Shown here: piece by piece, positions 57,327 to 64,000 of the stretch
Numbering within the stretch: the stretch's first letter is position 1
How the letters are laid out: every line of letters begins with the position of its first letter
NCBI RefSeq assembly: GCF_900113445.1
Contig: NZ_FOPJ01000003.1
Span: forward strand, 186,001-250,000
DNA length: 64,000 nt
Reading direction: 5' to 3'
Source of the DNA: Corynebacterium spheniscorum
Lineage (GTDB): Bacteria > Actinomycetota > Actinomycetes > Mycobacteriales > Mycobacteriaceae
Notes under the pieces: generated by a model
Told to the model about the DNA's origin: nothing
The model's database searches: none
Seen by the model: the letters and a program-made list of their open reading frames with translations, nothing else
Program-made: the position numbers and the translations under genes

Positions 57327-58562
57327 TTAAAGCCGCCGCGCCATCGAGTCGCCATAAGAGTCCCCAAAAGACTCACCTACCGGCTTCCCCACTGGCTTAC
57401 CGACTCTCTTCCCCAACACCTGCGCACCATTGCTGGGCGTAGCAGTAGTTCTGGCGGCATGCCGGGTACTCCACCAACCCCACAGGCTCGGCGGTGTGAG
57501 GCTCCACCCCACAATCGGTAGGCGTGAAAGCCCATGGAACACCAGGCCACCAACTAGGCCCACCACTACCAGGATTAGCACCCACGTGGTGGTGCGGCTC
57601 ATCAAGGAGTCAGCATCCGCGCGGATGACCATGCCGCTACCCAACGCCAGGTAACCAAACACGATGGTGTTGCCAATGGGGTGCGCCAAATAGAGCGGCA
57701 AGGTGTGGCGGCCTAAGAATTGCAGTGCCTGGGAGAGCACCGGAATATGCGCCAACCAAGCCACCGCCAGAATGCCGGCAGGCAACACCAGCAGTTTAAT
57801 CAGCAGCATGGACACTATGTGTAGCTCCTCGTAGCCCAGCATCACGGTTCCAGGCATAGGGATCGCATGGATAGAATCCGCTGGCAGAACACTCCAGAAG
57901 AAAAACAGCCCATACCCGCACATAGCCATCAGCACCGATCGCAGGATCCGTGGCTTGTTGCGGTAGTGCGCAGCATGCACACTGATCAAGGGTCGCAAGC
58001 GGGTACCGGCAATAAAGATCGGCAGGTACAAGATCGCGGACCCAAGAAGGAAGTAGTTGCTATGGAAAGGCACCAAAAGCAGCGGGCTAAAGCCCACTAA
58101 TAGTCCCGTGGTAGGCCGCAGGTTGCGGGTTAGCCACAGCACAATATTGAAGATCACCAGGGCGTAGAGGAACCAGAACATGTTCTCGCCGAAGAATATG
58201 TGCCATAGATAGGTCTTAAGCTCCGGCATTTCTTGGCCTTCATTGGCATGCAATTCCCGGAATTTCAGCCAGAGTTCAACTGGTACCCACGCCAGGTAGG
58301 GCACCACAAAAAACCACAGTCGACGGAAGAAGAGCTCCCCGAAGCTATAGTTCAGAATCTTCCCACTAAAATACCCACTCACCAGGAAGAATAGTGGCAT
58401 ACGCAGCGGATCAAGAAAGCGGTTTATCGCTGCGAGTGTGCTATCCATCCCATCTGGTACCGCCAAGCAGGCGTGCAGCAGGATCACCCCGAGAATAGAA
58501 ATACCCTTCGCGATATCTGGCCATGCCAAACGCGCCTGGGGTTTGCTCACGACGCGCTGCAC
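57327..58562 (-). CDS. Acyltransferase 3 family membrane protein
   Basis: A polytopic membrane acyltransferase (about ten helices, 411 residues) of the OafA/acyltransferase 3 superfamily. The N-terminus has the expected DIAKGISILGVILLHACLAVPD with a conserved histidine (H30), and PLRMPLFFLVSGYFSGKIL follows. Members O-acylate sugars of envelope glycans. The C-terminal tail is low-complexity (GKRVGKPVGKPVGESFGDSYGDS). The GTG start at 58562 is uncertain. A possible DtxR-like element (58661-58679) lies upstream and has 13 of 19 matches to the consensus. Acceptor unknown. Confidence 0.85.
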   Translation of the reverse strand: MQRVVSKPQARLAWPDIAKGISILGVILLHACLAVPDGMDSTLAAINRFLDPLRMPLFFLVSGYFSGKILNYSFGELFFRRLWFFVVPYLAWVPVELWLKFRELHANEGQEMPELKTYLWHIFFGENMFWFLYALVIFNIVLWLTRNLRPTTGLLVGFSPLLLVPFHSNYFLLGSAILYLPIFIAGTRLRPLISVHAAHYRNKPRILRSVLMAMCGYGLFFFWSVLPADSIHAIPMPGTVMLGYEELHIVSMLLIKLLVLPAGILAVAWLAHIPVLSQALQFLGRHTLPLYLAHPIGNTIVFGYLALGSGMVIRADADSLMSRTTTWVLILVVVGLVGGLVFHGLSRLPIVGWSLTPPSLWGWWSTRHAARTTATPSNGAQVLGKRVGKPVGKPVGESFGDSYGDSMARRL

Positions 58563-58736
58563 TTCCTTTGCTAGGGGCTGTGGGGTTTGGATACCTCGGG
58601 GTGCGATTACCGCACAATATGTGGAGGTAGTGCCTACCCTAGCTGGGCTAAAAGAAAAGTTTTAGTTAGCCAAGACTTAGCACATTGCCGCAGCTCACAA
58701 GACCAACGATTCGTAGTACCACCCCGCCCACACCAG

Positions 58737-59477
58737 CTAGTCCCGCCAGGGCTCCGCACCTTCTGGGTAGCCATGCCCAGCCTCCAAAGAGGCCTTCACA
58801 TCCGAGGCGTAATAATCCACATAGGGTTTACCCGCCATCTTCGCCAAAGTGTGCATCACATGGTCAGTCAGCTGCCGCGGCGCACCGCGATCATCCATCG
58901 CAATCCCGCGCTCTTCGCAGAACTTCTGCGGATCAATCGGCTCACCGATCTTCATGTACACCTTCTTCGGCCGCGGAATCCAGGAGCCAATCGGGTTCGC
59001 CTCGCGGCTGCCAATCATCGCGACCGGCACAATCGCCACCCCGGTGTTCAGCGCAATGCGTGCCATCCCGGTGCGCCCGCGATACACCCGACCATCCGGG
59101 GAACGCGTCCCTTCCGGATAAATCCCTAACGCATCACCGCGTTTGAGCACCTCAGTACCGGTATTCATCAGATCTTCACCGGCGCTTTCCGAGGTGCGGT
59201 CAATCGGGATCTGCCCCAGTGCGGACATAAAGCTGCGCTGCACCCAGCCAACAAACCCCGGCGCGGTGAAGTATTCAGCTTTCGCCGGGAAGGTAATTTC
59301 TCGCGGGCACACCAACGGGAAGAAGAAGGAATCCATCACCGCCTGGTGGTTGGATGCCAGAATCGTCGGCCCACTGGTGGGAATATTCTCCAACCCAGTG
59401 GTTTTAGGGCGGTTATATACCCACAGGAAGGGCCCAATAATAATGTTCTTGAAGAGGAAATACCATTTATTCCGCAT
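58737..59477 (-). CDS. plsC: 1-acylglycerol-3-phosphate acyltransferase
   Basis: Acylates lysophosphatidic acid at the sn-2 position in phospholipid synthesis. The 246 residues contain the HX4D catalytic motif HQAVMD (His44, Asp49) and GIYPEGTRSPDG (FPEGTRS-like). The N-terminus has one membrane-interacting helix (FLFKNIIIGPFLWVY). The start at 59477 has AGGAGA at seven bases; the longer frame to 59573 overlaps glk in another frame. It overlaps the glk stop by 11 bases, so both are transcribed together. Rv2182c is the mycobacterial counterpart. Confidence 0.93.
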   Translation of the reverse strand: MRNKWYFLFKNIIIGPFLWVYNRPKTTGLENIPTSGPTILASNHQAVMDSFFFPLVCPREITFPAKAEYFTAPGFVGWVQRSFMSALGQIPIDRTSESAGEDLMNTGTEVLKRGDALGIYPEGTRSPDGRVYRGRTGMARIALNTGVAIVPVAMIGSREANPIGSWIPRPKKVYMKIGEPIDPQKFCEERGIAMDDRGAPRQLTDHVMHTLAKMAGKPYVDYYASDVKASLEAGHGYPEGAEPWRD

Positions 59478-60549
59478 GGGGAGTCTCCTGTGTTGGGCCG
59501 GTAATGGGTGCTGCCGCCGAAACGCCCACGCCCACACGCGCACTGCTGGGAGAGGTACTCTCAGCCTCGGCACGCACCAAGCGTCGAGCTAAGTCAGCCA
59601 CGCCAATCATACCTGCGTCCGCCCCAAGGTCCGCGGTCGCAATCTTCGCCAAGGGGCGGTGCCCCGCCCCAACGATCCTTTCGCTGAAATACGCCCGCGC
59701 GCGATCCAAATACAGGTCCGCGGCACGCGATACTCCCCCACCAAGCACAATCAATTCCGGATCAATCACATCAGCCACAATCGCCAAGGCTTCGCCCAAC
59801 CAATAGGCAAACTCCTCCACCGCAGCAACCCCCAAAGGATCACCCTCCGCGGCCGCTTCGGTCACCATCGCGCCATTAACTTGGCTGGGATCTTCCCGCA
59901 ATTGCGCAATCAACGGTCCGGTACAAAAACGACAGGACTCCGCCAATTCCTTCAAGGTCTCCACCAGCGCGGTGCCCGAACAATAACGCTCCAAACACCC
60001 ACGCTTACCGCAGGGGCAACGCCGCCCACCTGGCACTACCGGCAGATGCCCGAACTCCGGTGCGGTGCCATAGGCTCCGCGGAAAATCTCCCCTTTGCTC
60101 ATAATTGTGGCGCCAATTCCGGTACCCACCGCCAAAAGCACCCAATCCTCTACCCCACGAGCCGCACCGTAGGTATATTCCCCCCATGCCGCCGAGTTGG
60201 CATCATGCTCCAAACGCACCGGCAAACTCAAAATCTCACTCAAATGTTGGCGCACCGGCGCATCTCGCCACGGCAGGTGCGGGGCAAAGCGCACCACCTC
60301 GCACTCCGGATCCAAAAACCCGGCGACCGCCAGTCCCACGGCATCAACCTCAAAGTCTTTTCTTAAGCGACTCACGAGATCGTGTATCCCGGCATCCATA
60401 CCCGCCTCGGTATCCGGGGTGCGCAGGCTTGCCGCACGTAATATTTTTCCTTGCGAGTCGACCACCCCAGCCCGCATATTGGTACCGCCAATATCGAATC
60501 CGATAGTGAGCGTCTCTCGGGCTGTGGGTAGGAGTTTTTGATCCGACAC
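59467..60549 (-). CDS. glk: ROK family glucokinase
   Basis: Phosphorylates glucose with ATP. The 360 residues have the phosphate motif GFDIGGTNMRAG (19-24 DIGGTN), the LEHDANSAAWGEY catalytic segment and the ROK zinc site CPCGKRGCLERYCSG with three cysteines. The start at the GTG 60549 fits the N-terminus of related Glk proteins; a longer frame begins at 60594. C. glutamicum glk is also next to pimB'. It is followed by plsC with an 11-base overlap. Confidence 0.92.
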   Translation of the reverse strand: MSDQKLLPTARETLTIGFDIGGTNMRAGVVDSQGKILRAASLRTPDTEAGMDAGIHDLVSRLRKDFEVDAVGLAVAGFLDPECEVVRFAPHLPWRDAPVRQHLSEILSLPVRLEHDANSAAWGEYTYGAARGVEDWVLLAVGTGIGATIMSKGEIFRGAYGTAPEFGHLPVVPGGRRCPCGKRGCLERYCSGTALVETLKELAESCRFCTGPLIAQLREDPSQVNGAMVTEAAAEGDPLGVAAVEEFAYWLGEALAIVADVIDPELIVLGGGVSRAADLYLDRARAYFSERIVGAGHRPLAKIATADLGADAGMIGVADLARRLVRAEAESTSPSSARVGVGVSAAAPITGPTQETPHAE

Positions 60550-60631
60550 GGTTCTTAAGGTGTCCTGTCTAGGTGCGACGTGCGTTCTGGGCATCTGGGC
60601 ACTGCCGTGAGCTAAATCGGCATCCGGAATA

Positions 60632-61735
60632 TCATACCTTGAGCACTGTTCTTAACTGTTCAGACATCCTTTGGGATGACCAGACCGTCACCGCATGTTC
60701 TCGGCCGGCACGCCCCATCCGTGCCCGTCGCTGCGGATCCCCCAATAGCGTGATGATCGCACTAGCTAGCTCTTCCAGGTCACGTCCATCAACCACTATC
60801 CCGCTATCCGGGGTCAGGGTTTCTGGGGCGCCACCAGAATCCCCGGCGATCACCGGCACACCACTTGCCTGGGCTTCTAAGTACACAATGCCCAAACCTT
60901 CCACATCAATCCCACCTAGCCGGGTACGTGCCGGCATGACGAAGATATCGGCGCTAGCGATGAGTTCTCGCATCCTGCTGACGCTGGTGCGGCCGGTAAG
61001 TGTCACCCCTTCGGTGTGCTGCGCTAGTTTCTTTAGCCCCCGCGCATAGGGCCCATCACCAACGATGCTTAGTTCCGCTGTTGGGAAGTGTTCTCGGACT
61101 TCTGGCCACACCTTAATCAAGGCGTCCTGGCCTTTACGCCGTACTAGGCGGGAGACACACACCACCTGTGGGGTTTGCCCGCGGAACTCGGTGCCGGGGT
61201 GTGTGAGTGGGCGGAAAGCCTCGGTATCTACCCCACTGGGTAGTGCCGCGTAGTGCGGGTGTTCCCCAAAGGCGCCGCGGATCCGCTTGAGCGTGTATTC
61301 CGAGATATAGGTGATCACATCGCAGTGCGCGCCAATGCGGGCAAGTAGTTGGCGGGCTCCGGGGATCATCGCCCACCCCACCTCATGGCCATGGGTGGTG
61401 GCCACTATATGTGTTGCTCCGGCCTCACGGGCGGCTTTGGCCATCAGCCCCAGTGGCGCGGCGGCCCCGAACCATACGGTGTCGATCTTTTCGCGTTGGA
61501 TAATACGACACATTTCGCGGGTGGTTGCTGGGGTGGGCAGCATGATTTTCCGGGGCCAGCGGATAACGCGGTAGTCCTGTGCCGCATCGAATTGTGCGGC
61601 TGCATGCTTATTCTGCGTGGAAGCAAACACCACGGTATCTGCCGGGTTCAGGGCTGCAACAAAGTCCCTCAAGTAGGACTGGATGCCACCTAGGGTTGGT
61701 GGGAAGTCATTGGTGACCAGCAGAACACGAGTCAT
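60632..61735 (-). CDS. pimB: Phosphatidylinositol mannosyltransferase PimB'
   Basis: A GT4-type glycosyltransferase that adds the second mannose to phosphatidylinositol mannoside using GDP-mannose, at the inner membrane face. The 367 residues have the GT-B start RVLLVTNDFPPTLGGIQSYL, a nucleotide-sugar EGLGIVYLEAQASGVPVIAGDSGGAPETL motif and the middle loop VSRLVRRKGQDALIKVWP. The match to C. glutamicum PimB' is by position next to glk and by motifs. It belongs to the same LAM pathway as MptA in this window. Confidence 0.94.
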   Translation of the reverse strand: MTRVLLVTNDFPPTLGGIQSYLRDFVAALNPADTVVFASTQNKHAAAQFDAAQDYRVIRWPRKIMLPTPATTREMCRIIQREKIDTVWFGAAAPLGLMAKAAREAGATHIVATTHGHEVGWAMIPGARQLLARIGAHCDVITYISEYTLKRIRGAFGEHPHYAALPSGVDTEAFRPLTHPGTEFRGQTPQVVCVSRLVRRKGQDALIKVWPEVREHFPTAELSIVGDGPYARGLKKLAQHTEGVTLTGRTSVSRMRELIASADIFVMPARTRLGGIDVEGLGIVYLEAQASGVPVIAGDSGGAPETLTPDSGIVVDGRDLEELASAIITLLGDPQRRARMGRAGREHAVTVWSSQRMSEQLRTVLKV

Positions 61736-61756
61736 AAGAGCAAGAGGCGGCTGGGT

Positions 61757-62839
61757 CTAGTAGCGCGCTGCCCCAGCAAAGGGCATGGAATCTAGGGGCA
61801 CCACCTGTACGGGGATACCATAGTCCGAGGCGTGCACAATCTGCCCATTGCCCACATAGATACCCACGTGGGTGACCCCTGGGTAGAAGCCCACCACATC
61901 TCCGGGTTGGAGTTGATCGCGGCTAACCGGGATGCCGCCAGCTACCTGAGCTTGGGAGGTACGCGGAATGCTCTTGCCCTGTTGGGCATAGGACCACTGC
62001 ACTAGCCCGGAACAGTCAAAGACATTCGGGCCGGTAGCGCCCCAACCATAAGGTGCACCCAGGCGGGTCATAGCAGCATCCACCACACCAGAGGTGCCGG
62101 CGAAGTTCTCCAGGCCGGCGGTAATGGGGCCATTCTTCTGGATCCAGCGCAGGCGGTCATTGACATTGAGGGAGTCCACGCGGCGCTTGACCTCTTCGGT
62201 GCGGCGCTCGAGCTCTTCGCGTTGCTTATCGAGTTCTTCGTGCTGCTTTTTAAGGTCATTGAGCTGGAACTCAGCCTGCGCAGCGGCACGCGCAGCATCG
62301 GTATGTGCTTCTGCGGCCTTTTCGGTGGCTTCACTAAGCCCCTTCACGGCATCTTCAGTGCGCCGCGCCAAGGTGGTCAGGTAGGCGGCACGGTCAATGG
62401 CGGTTTGAGGGTTAGAGGCGCCCATGGCGTTGGTAATCGGGTCGATGATGGAGCCACGGTATTTCGCCCCGGCCACAATATTGACTTCGCCTTGGAGGCT
62501 CTTTTCCCGTGCAAGGGCTTTATCGGCGCGCTGGGTGGCTGCGGCTACTTCTTCGCGCTTGCCTTCTAGTTCCTTTTCGGATTCAACGATGCGGTCTTCT
62601 AGCGCCTTGACTTCTTCGTTCTTGGCGTTGGTTTCATTAGAGATCGCTTCGACTTCTTTGATCAGCTCATCAACTTCATCGGCGCGCACACTAAAACCAG
62701 CTGGGGCTTGTAGAACCGTGGGGTTAATGATCGGCACGCCGCCTAGGATCAGGCCGGCGCCAAAAAGCGCAGCGGCGTAGCTGCGGAAACGTGTCGATGT
62801 TGAACCCGATTGCGGTGCCAAGAGCGGTACCCGCCTCAC
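61757..62839 (-). CDS. NlpC/P60 peptidoglycan hydrolase, RipA-like
   Basis: A secreted D,L-endopeptidase of 360 residues. The signal peptide is at about 16-50. A long coiled-coil region (about 54-226) is followed by the NlpC/P60 domain, with catalytic Cys276 (FDCSGLVQW), His324 (THVGIYVG) and His336 (IVHASDYG). The coiled coil in RipA-type enzymes keeps the catalytic domain inactive or targets it to FtsEX-like regulators. The N-terminal leader is longer than usual, so the real start may be a few residues downstream. It is next to pimB' and the shorter NlpC gene, both conserved in corynebacteria. Confidence 0.92.
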   Translation of the reverse strand: MRRVPLLAPQSGSTSTRFRSYAAALFGAGLILGGVPIINPTVLQAPAGFSVRADEVDELIKEVEAISNETNAKNEEVKALEDRIVESEKELEGKREEVAAATQRADKALAREKSLQGEVNIVAGAKYRGSIIDPITNAMGASNPQTAIDRAAYLTTLARRTEDAVKGLSEATEKAAEAHTDAARAAAQAEFQLNDLKKQHEELDKQREELERRTEEVKRRVDSLNVNDRLRWIQKNGPITAGLENFAGTSGVVDAAMTRLGAPYGWGATGPNVFDCSGLVQWSYAQQGKSIPRTSQAQVAGGIPVSRDQLQPGDVVGFYPGVTHVGIYVGNGQIVHASDYGIPVQVVPLDSMPFAGAARY

Positions 62840-62980
62840 TTTTCTTTCAAACTTAGAAGTACCTTGGGTGGGAAATCTTCTATTGACTATAGGTCGCCTA
62901 GCGCTCGCTAGAAAAGATCCCCAGCACCGCCGTAACTGGTGTGACTACTGAGGATTCTGGGGTGAGCTTGTGGGCATGAG

Positions 62981-63018
62981 AAAACCCCCTTGCCGCTGGC
63001 GCAGGAAGAGGGTGTTTT
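62981..63018. terminator. Hairpin after the second NlpC/P60 gene
   Basis: On the minus strand AAAACACCCTCTT faces AAGGGGGTTTT around a GC-rich loop, with T residues following. It lies 20 bases after the NlpC/P60 stop codon (63038). A likely rho-independent terminator, with imperfect stem pairing. Confidence 0.65.
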
Positions 63019-63037
63019 CGCTGTAGCTGCGTGAAGC

Positions 63038-63658
63038 TTAGAAGCGCACGGCCGAGTGGATCGGCATGTAGTTTAGCGGGCGCTCACCGACGGTGCTGCC
63101 TTCATTAAGGGCATCGATGATCATGCCATTGCCGGCGTAGATGGCGACGTGGGAGGCGCCACCGTAGTAGGCGACGATGTCACCGGGCTGCAGGTCGCTG
63201 ATGGCAACCGGGGTGCCGGAGTAAGCCTGGCCCTGGGAAGTACGCGGGATGGACTTGCCAACCTGCTGATAGGCCCAGGAGGTCAGGCCGGAGCAGTCGA
63301 AGACGTTCGGACCAGCGGCACCCCAGCCGTAGGGGGCGCCGATGCGGGAGCGGGCGGCATCCACGATGGCCTGGCCAACGGAAGCAGCCGGGGCGGCGTA
63401 GGTGGCGGAACCGCCAGGGGCGGCGGGTACGGCACCCTGAGCAGAAAGCGAGGGGATCCACTGATCAATGCCGGCAACATTTTGGATGCCGGGGATGTTT
63501 TCAATTCCATCAACCTGGAAACGAATCTCCGTGTTGGGGACGACAACCTCTGCCGCGTTGGCGGGGGCATTCACAAGTGCGGTAGCGCCCACCGCAATAG
63601 CGGAGGCCTGAGCCACCCGACGAGCGGCGGTGGGGTTGTGACGGCGGTGCTTTGCCAC
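63038..63658 (-). CDS. NlpC/P60 hydrolase, short form
   Basis: A 206-residue secreted protein with signal peptide cleaved after ANA (about residue 36). It lacks the coiled coil of its neighbour. The C-terminal NlpC/P60 domain has Cys122 (FDCSGLTSW) and His170 (ASHVAIYAG), with Asp182 or a nearby residue as the third. In C. glutamicum the equivalent gene is under the MtrAB two-component system. The upstream region carries direct repeats of the MtrA type (63882-63898). The GTG start at 63658 has no strong ribosome binding site. Confidence 0.92.
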   Translation of the reverse strand: MAKHRRHNPTAARRVAQASAIAVGATALVNAPANAAEVVVPNTEIRFQVDGIENIPGIQNVAGIDQWIPSLSAQGAVPAAPGGSATYAAPAASVGQAIVDAARSRIGAPYGWGAAGPNVFDCSGLTSWAYQQVGKSIPRTSQGQAYSGTPVAISDLQPGDIVAYYGGASHVAIYAGNGMIIDALNEGSTVGERPLNYMPIHSAVRF

Positions 63659-64000
63659 GGATAAATCTCCAAATCTTCCAGTGCGCCTACCGGGCCTTAA
63701 GGAGTTGTCTTAGAACAACCCGCAAAAGGTTGAGGTAAGAATCCCGGCCTCATCGATCAGATGAGGATTGGCAGTAGGTTTGCTGATGTGCTGCAGACGT
63801 TGCTGCAATGTCTCGGCAAGGTTACGAAATTGCAACGACGGATGTCCAACCGACACACCGAGATCAACACGAAACCCGGGCGTTATCGACTTGTTATCAA
63901 TTTCGGTGGGTTGTGTGGTCTTGGAAAGCTTTGCCGACACCCTGAATACCCCTAAGGGTCAATCCCCTAGTTGACCTGGCGTGATGGTAGGAGCATTTTG
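63659..64000. promoter_or_regulatory. Upstream region of the NlpC/P60 gene
   Basis: A gene-free stretch of 342 bases to the window edge. It holds a direct repeat GTTATC at 63882-63887 and 63893-63898 (11-bp period; GATAAC on the minus strand), the pattern expected for an MtrA box. GGTCAA/TTGACC (63958-63977) forms an inverted repeat. A 76-codon minus-strand frame (63710-63940) has no support. No c-di-AMP riboswitch motif was found here. Confidence 0.4.

Noticed and set aside
63710..63940. 76-codon minus-strand frame upstream of the NlpC/P60 gene
   Set aside because: No ribosome binding site and no recognised domain; it lies in the expected promoter region.
63659..64000. c-di-AMP (ydaO) riboswitch upstream of the NlpC/P60 gene
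   Set aside because: I looked for the conserved elements (such as GCCGAAUCC, GGUGAAUC and GUCAGCUAACC) and did not find them on the minus strand.

Overview
The window looks like a core chromosomal segment of a Corynebacterium species (Actinobacteria, Corynebacteriales). Markers that support this are a division/cell-wall (dcw) cluster with murE-DNPR-type meso-diaminopimelate ligase, Wag31/DivIVA, SepF, YggT, FtsZ ending in a [13 protein letters not shown] tail, a mycobacterial-type block (IdsA, MptA, Rv2175c-like, PknL, class II AroG, RNase AS, PlsC, ROK glucokinase, PimB', two NlpC/P60 proteins) and the TreY/TreZ trehalose pathway. From memory, gene order closely follows the C. glutamicum cg23xx-cg24xx region. 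The species itself cannot be fixed from sequence alone. No rRNA, tRNA, CRISPR array, prophage or insertion sequence was seen.

Layout. 1-8 kb: 3' end of treY, a small alarmone synthetase, an unannotated 42-codon ORF with a strong ribosome binding site, an S4-domain protein, YigZ, treZ, ilvA and a solute-binding lipoprotein. 8-20 kb: dnaE, a RarD-type permease, an overlapping pair of metabolic genes (GH13 glycosidase and LDH-family dehydrogenase), rluD-like/lspA, an ABC-F protein, an Mtb12-like lipoprotein and an asparaginase. 20-26 kb: ileS-eamA-dinB on the minus strand behind a clear isoleucine T-box leader. 26-47 kb: a small membrane gene, wag31, yggT, sepF, yggS, pgeF, ftsZ, then an HNH/DUF222 gene in the opposite orientation wedged between ftsZ and ftsQ, then murC, murG, ftsW, murD, mraY, murF, murE, ftsI, ftsL, rsmH and mraZ. 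47-64 kb: DUF3040, HEPN and GNAT proteins, idsA-mptA, an Rv2175c homologue, pknL, aroG, RNase AS, an acyltransferase, plsC, glk, pimB and two NlpC/P60 hydrolases.

How the genes work together. The minus-strand dcw block makes lipid II precursors (MurC-F, MraY, MurG), builds the septum (FtsZ, SepF, FtsQ, FtsL, FtsW, FtsI) and polar wall (Wag31), under likely control by MraZ through GTGGGG boxes with a 10-bp period. The 49-64 kb block adds the isoprenoid and mannan steps of the lipoarabinomannan envelope (IdsA, MptA, PimB'), an envelope-sensing PASTA kinase (PknL) and peptidoglycan hydrolases for daughter-cell separation.

Points that stand out most: a six-copy array of YYCGAG with an exact 10-bp period between aroG and the RNase AS gene; two oppositely oriented clusters of MraZ-like boxes; the HNH gene between ftsQ and ftsZ; the 42-aa ORF; a 98-bp antisense overlap of mptA with the Rv2175c homologue; and the apparent absence of metF next to idsA. 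No convincing new multi-gene defence or mobile system was seen.
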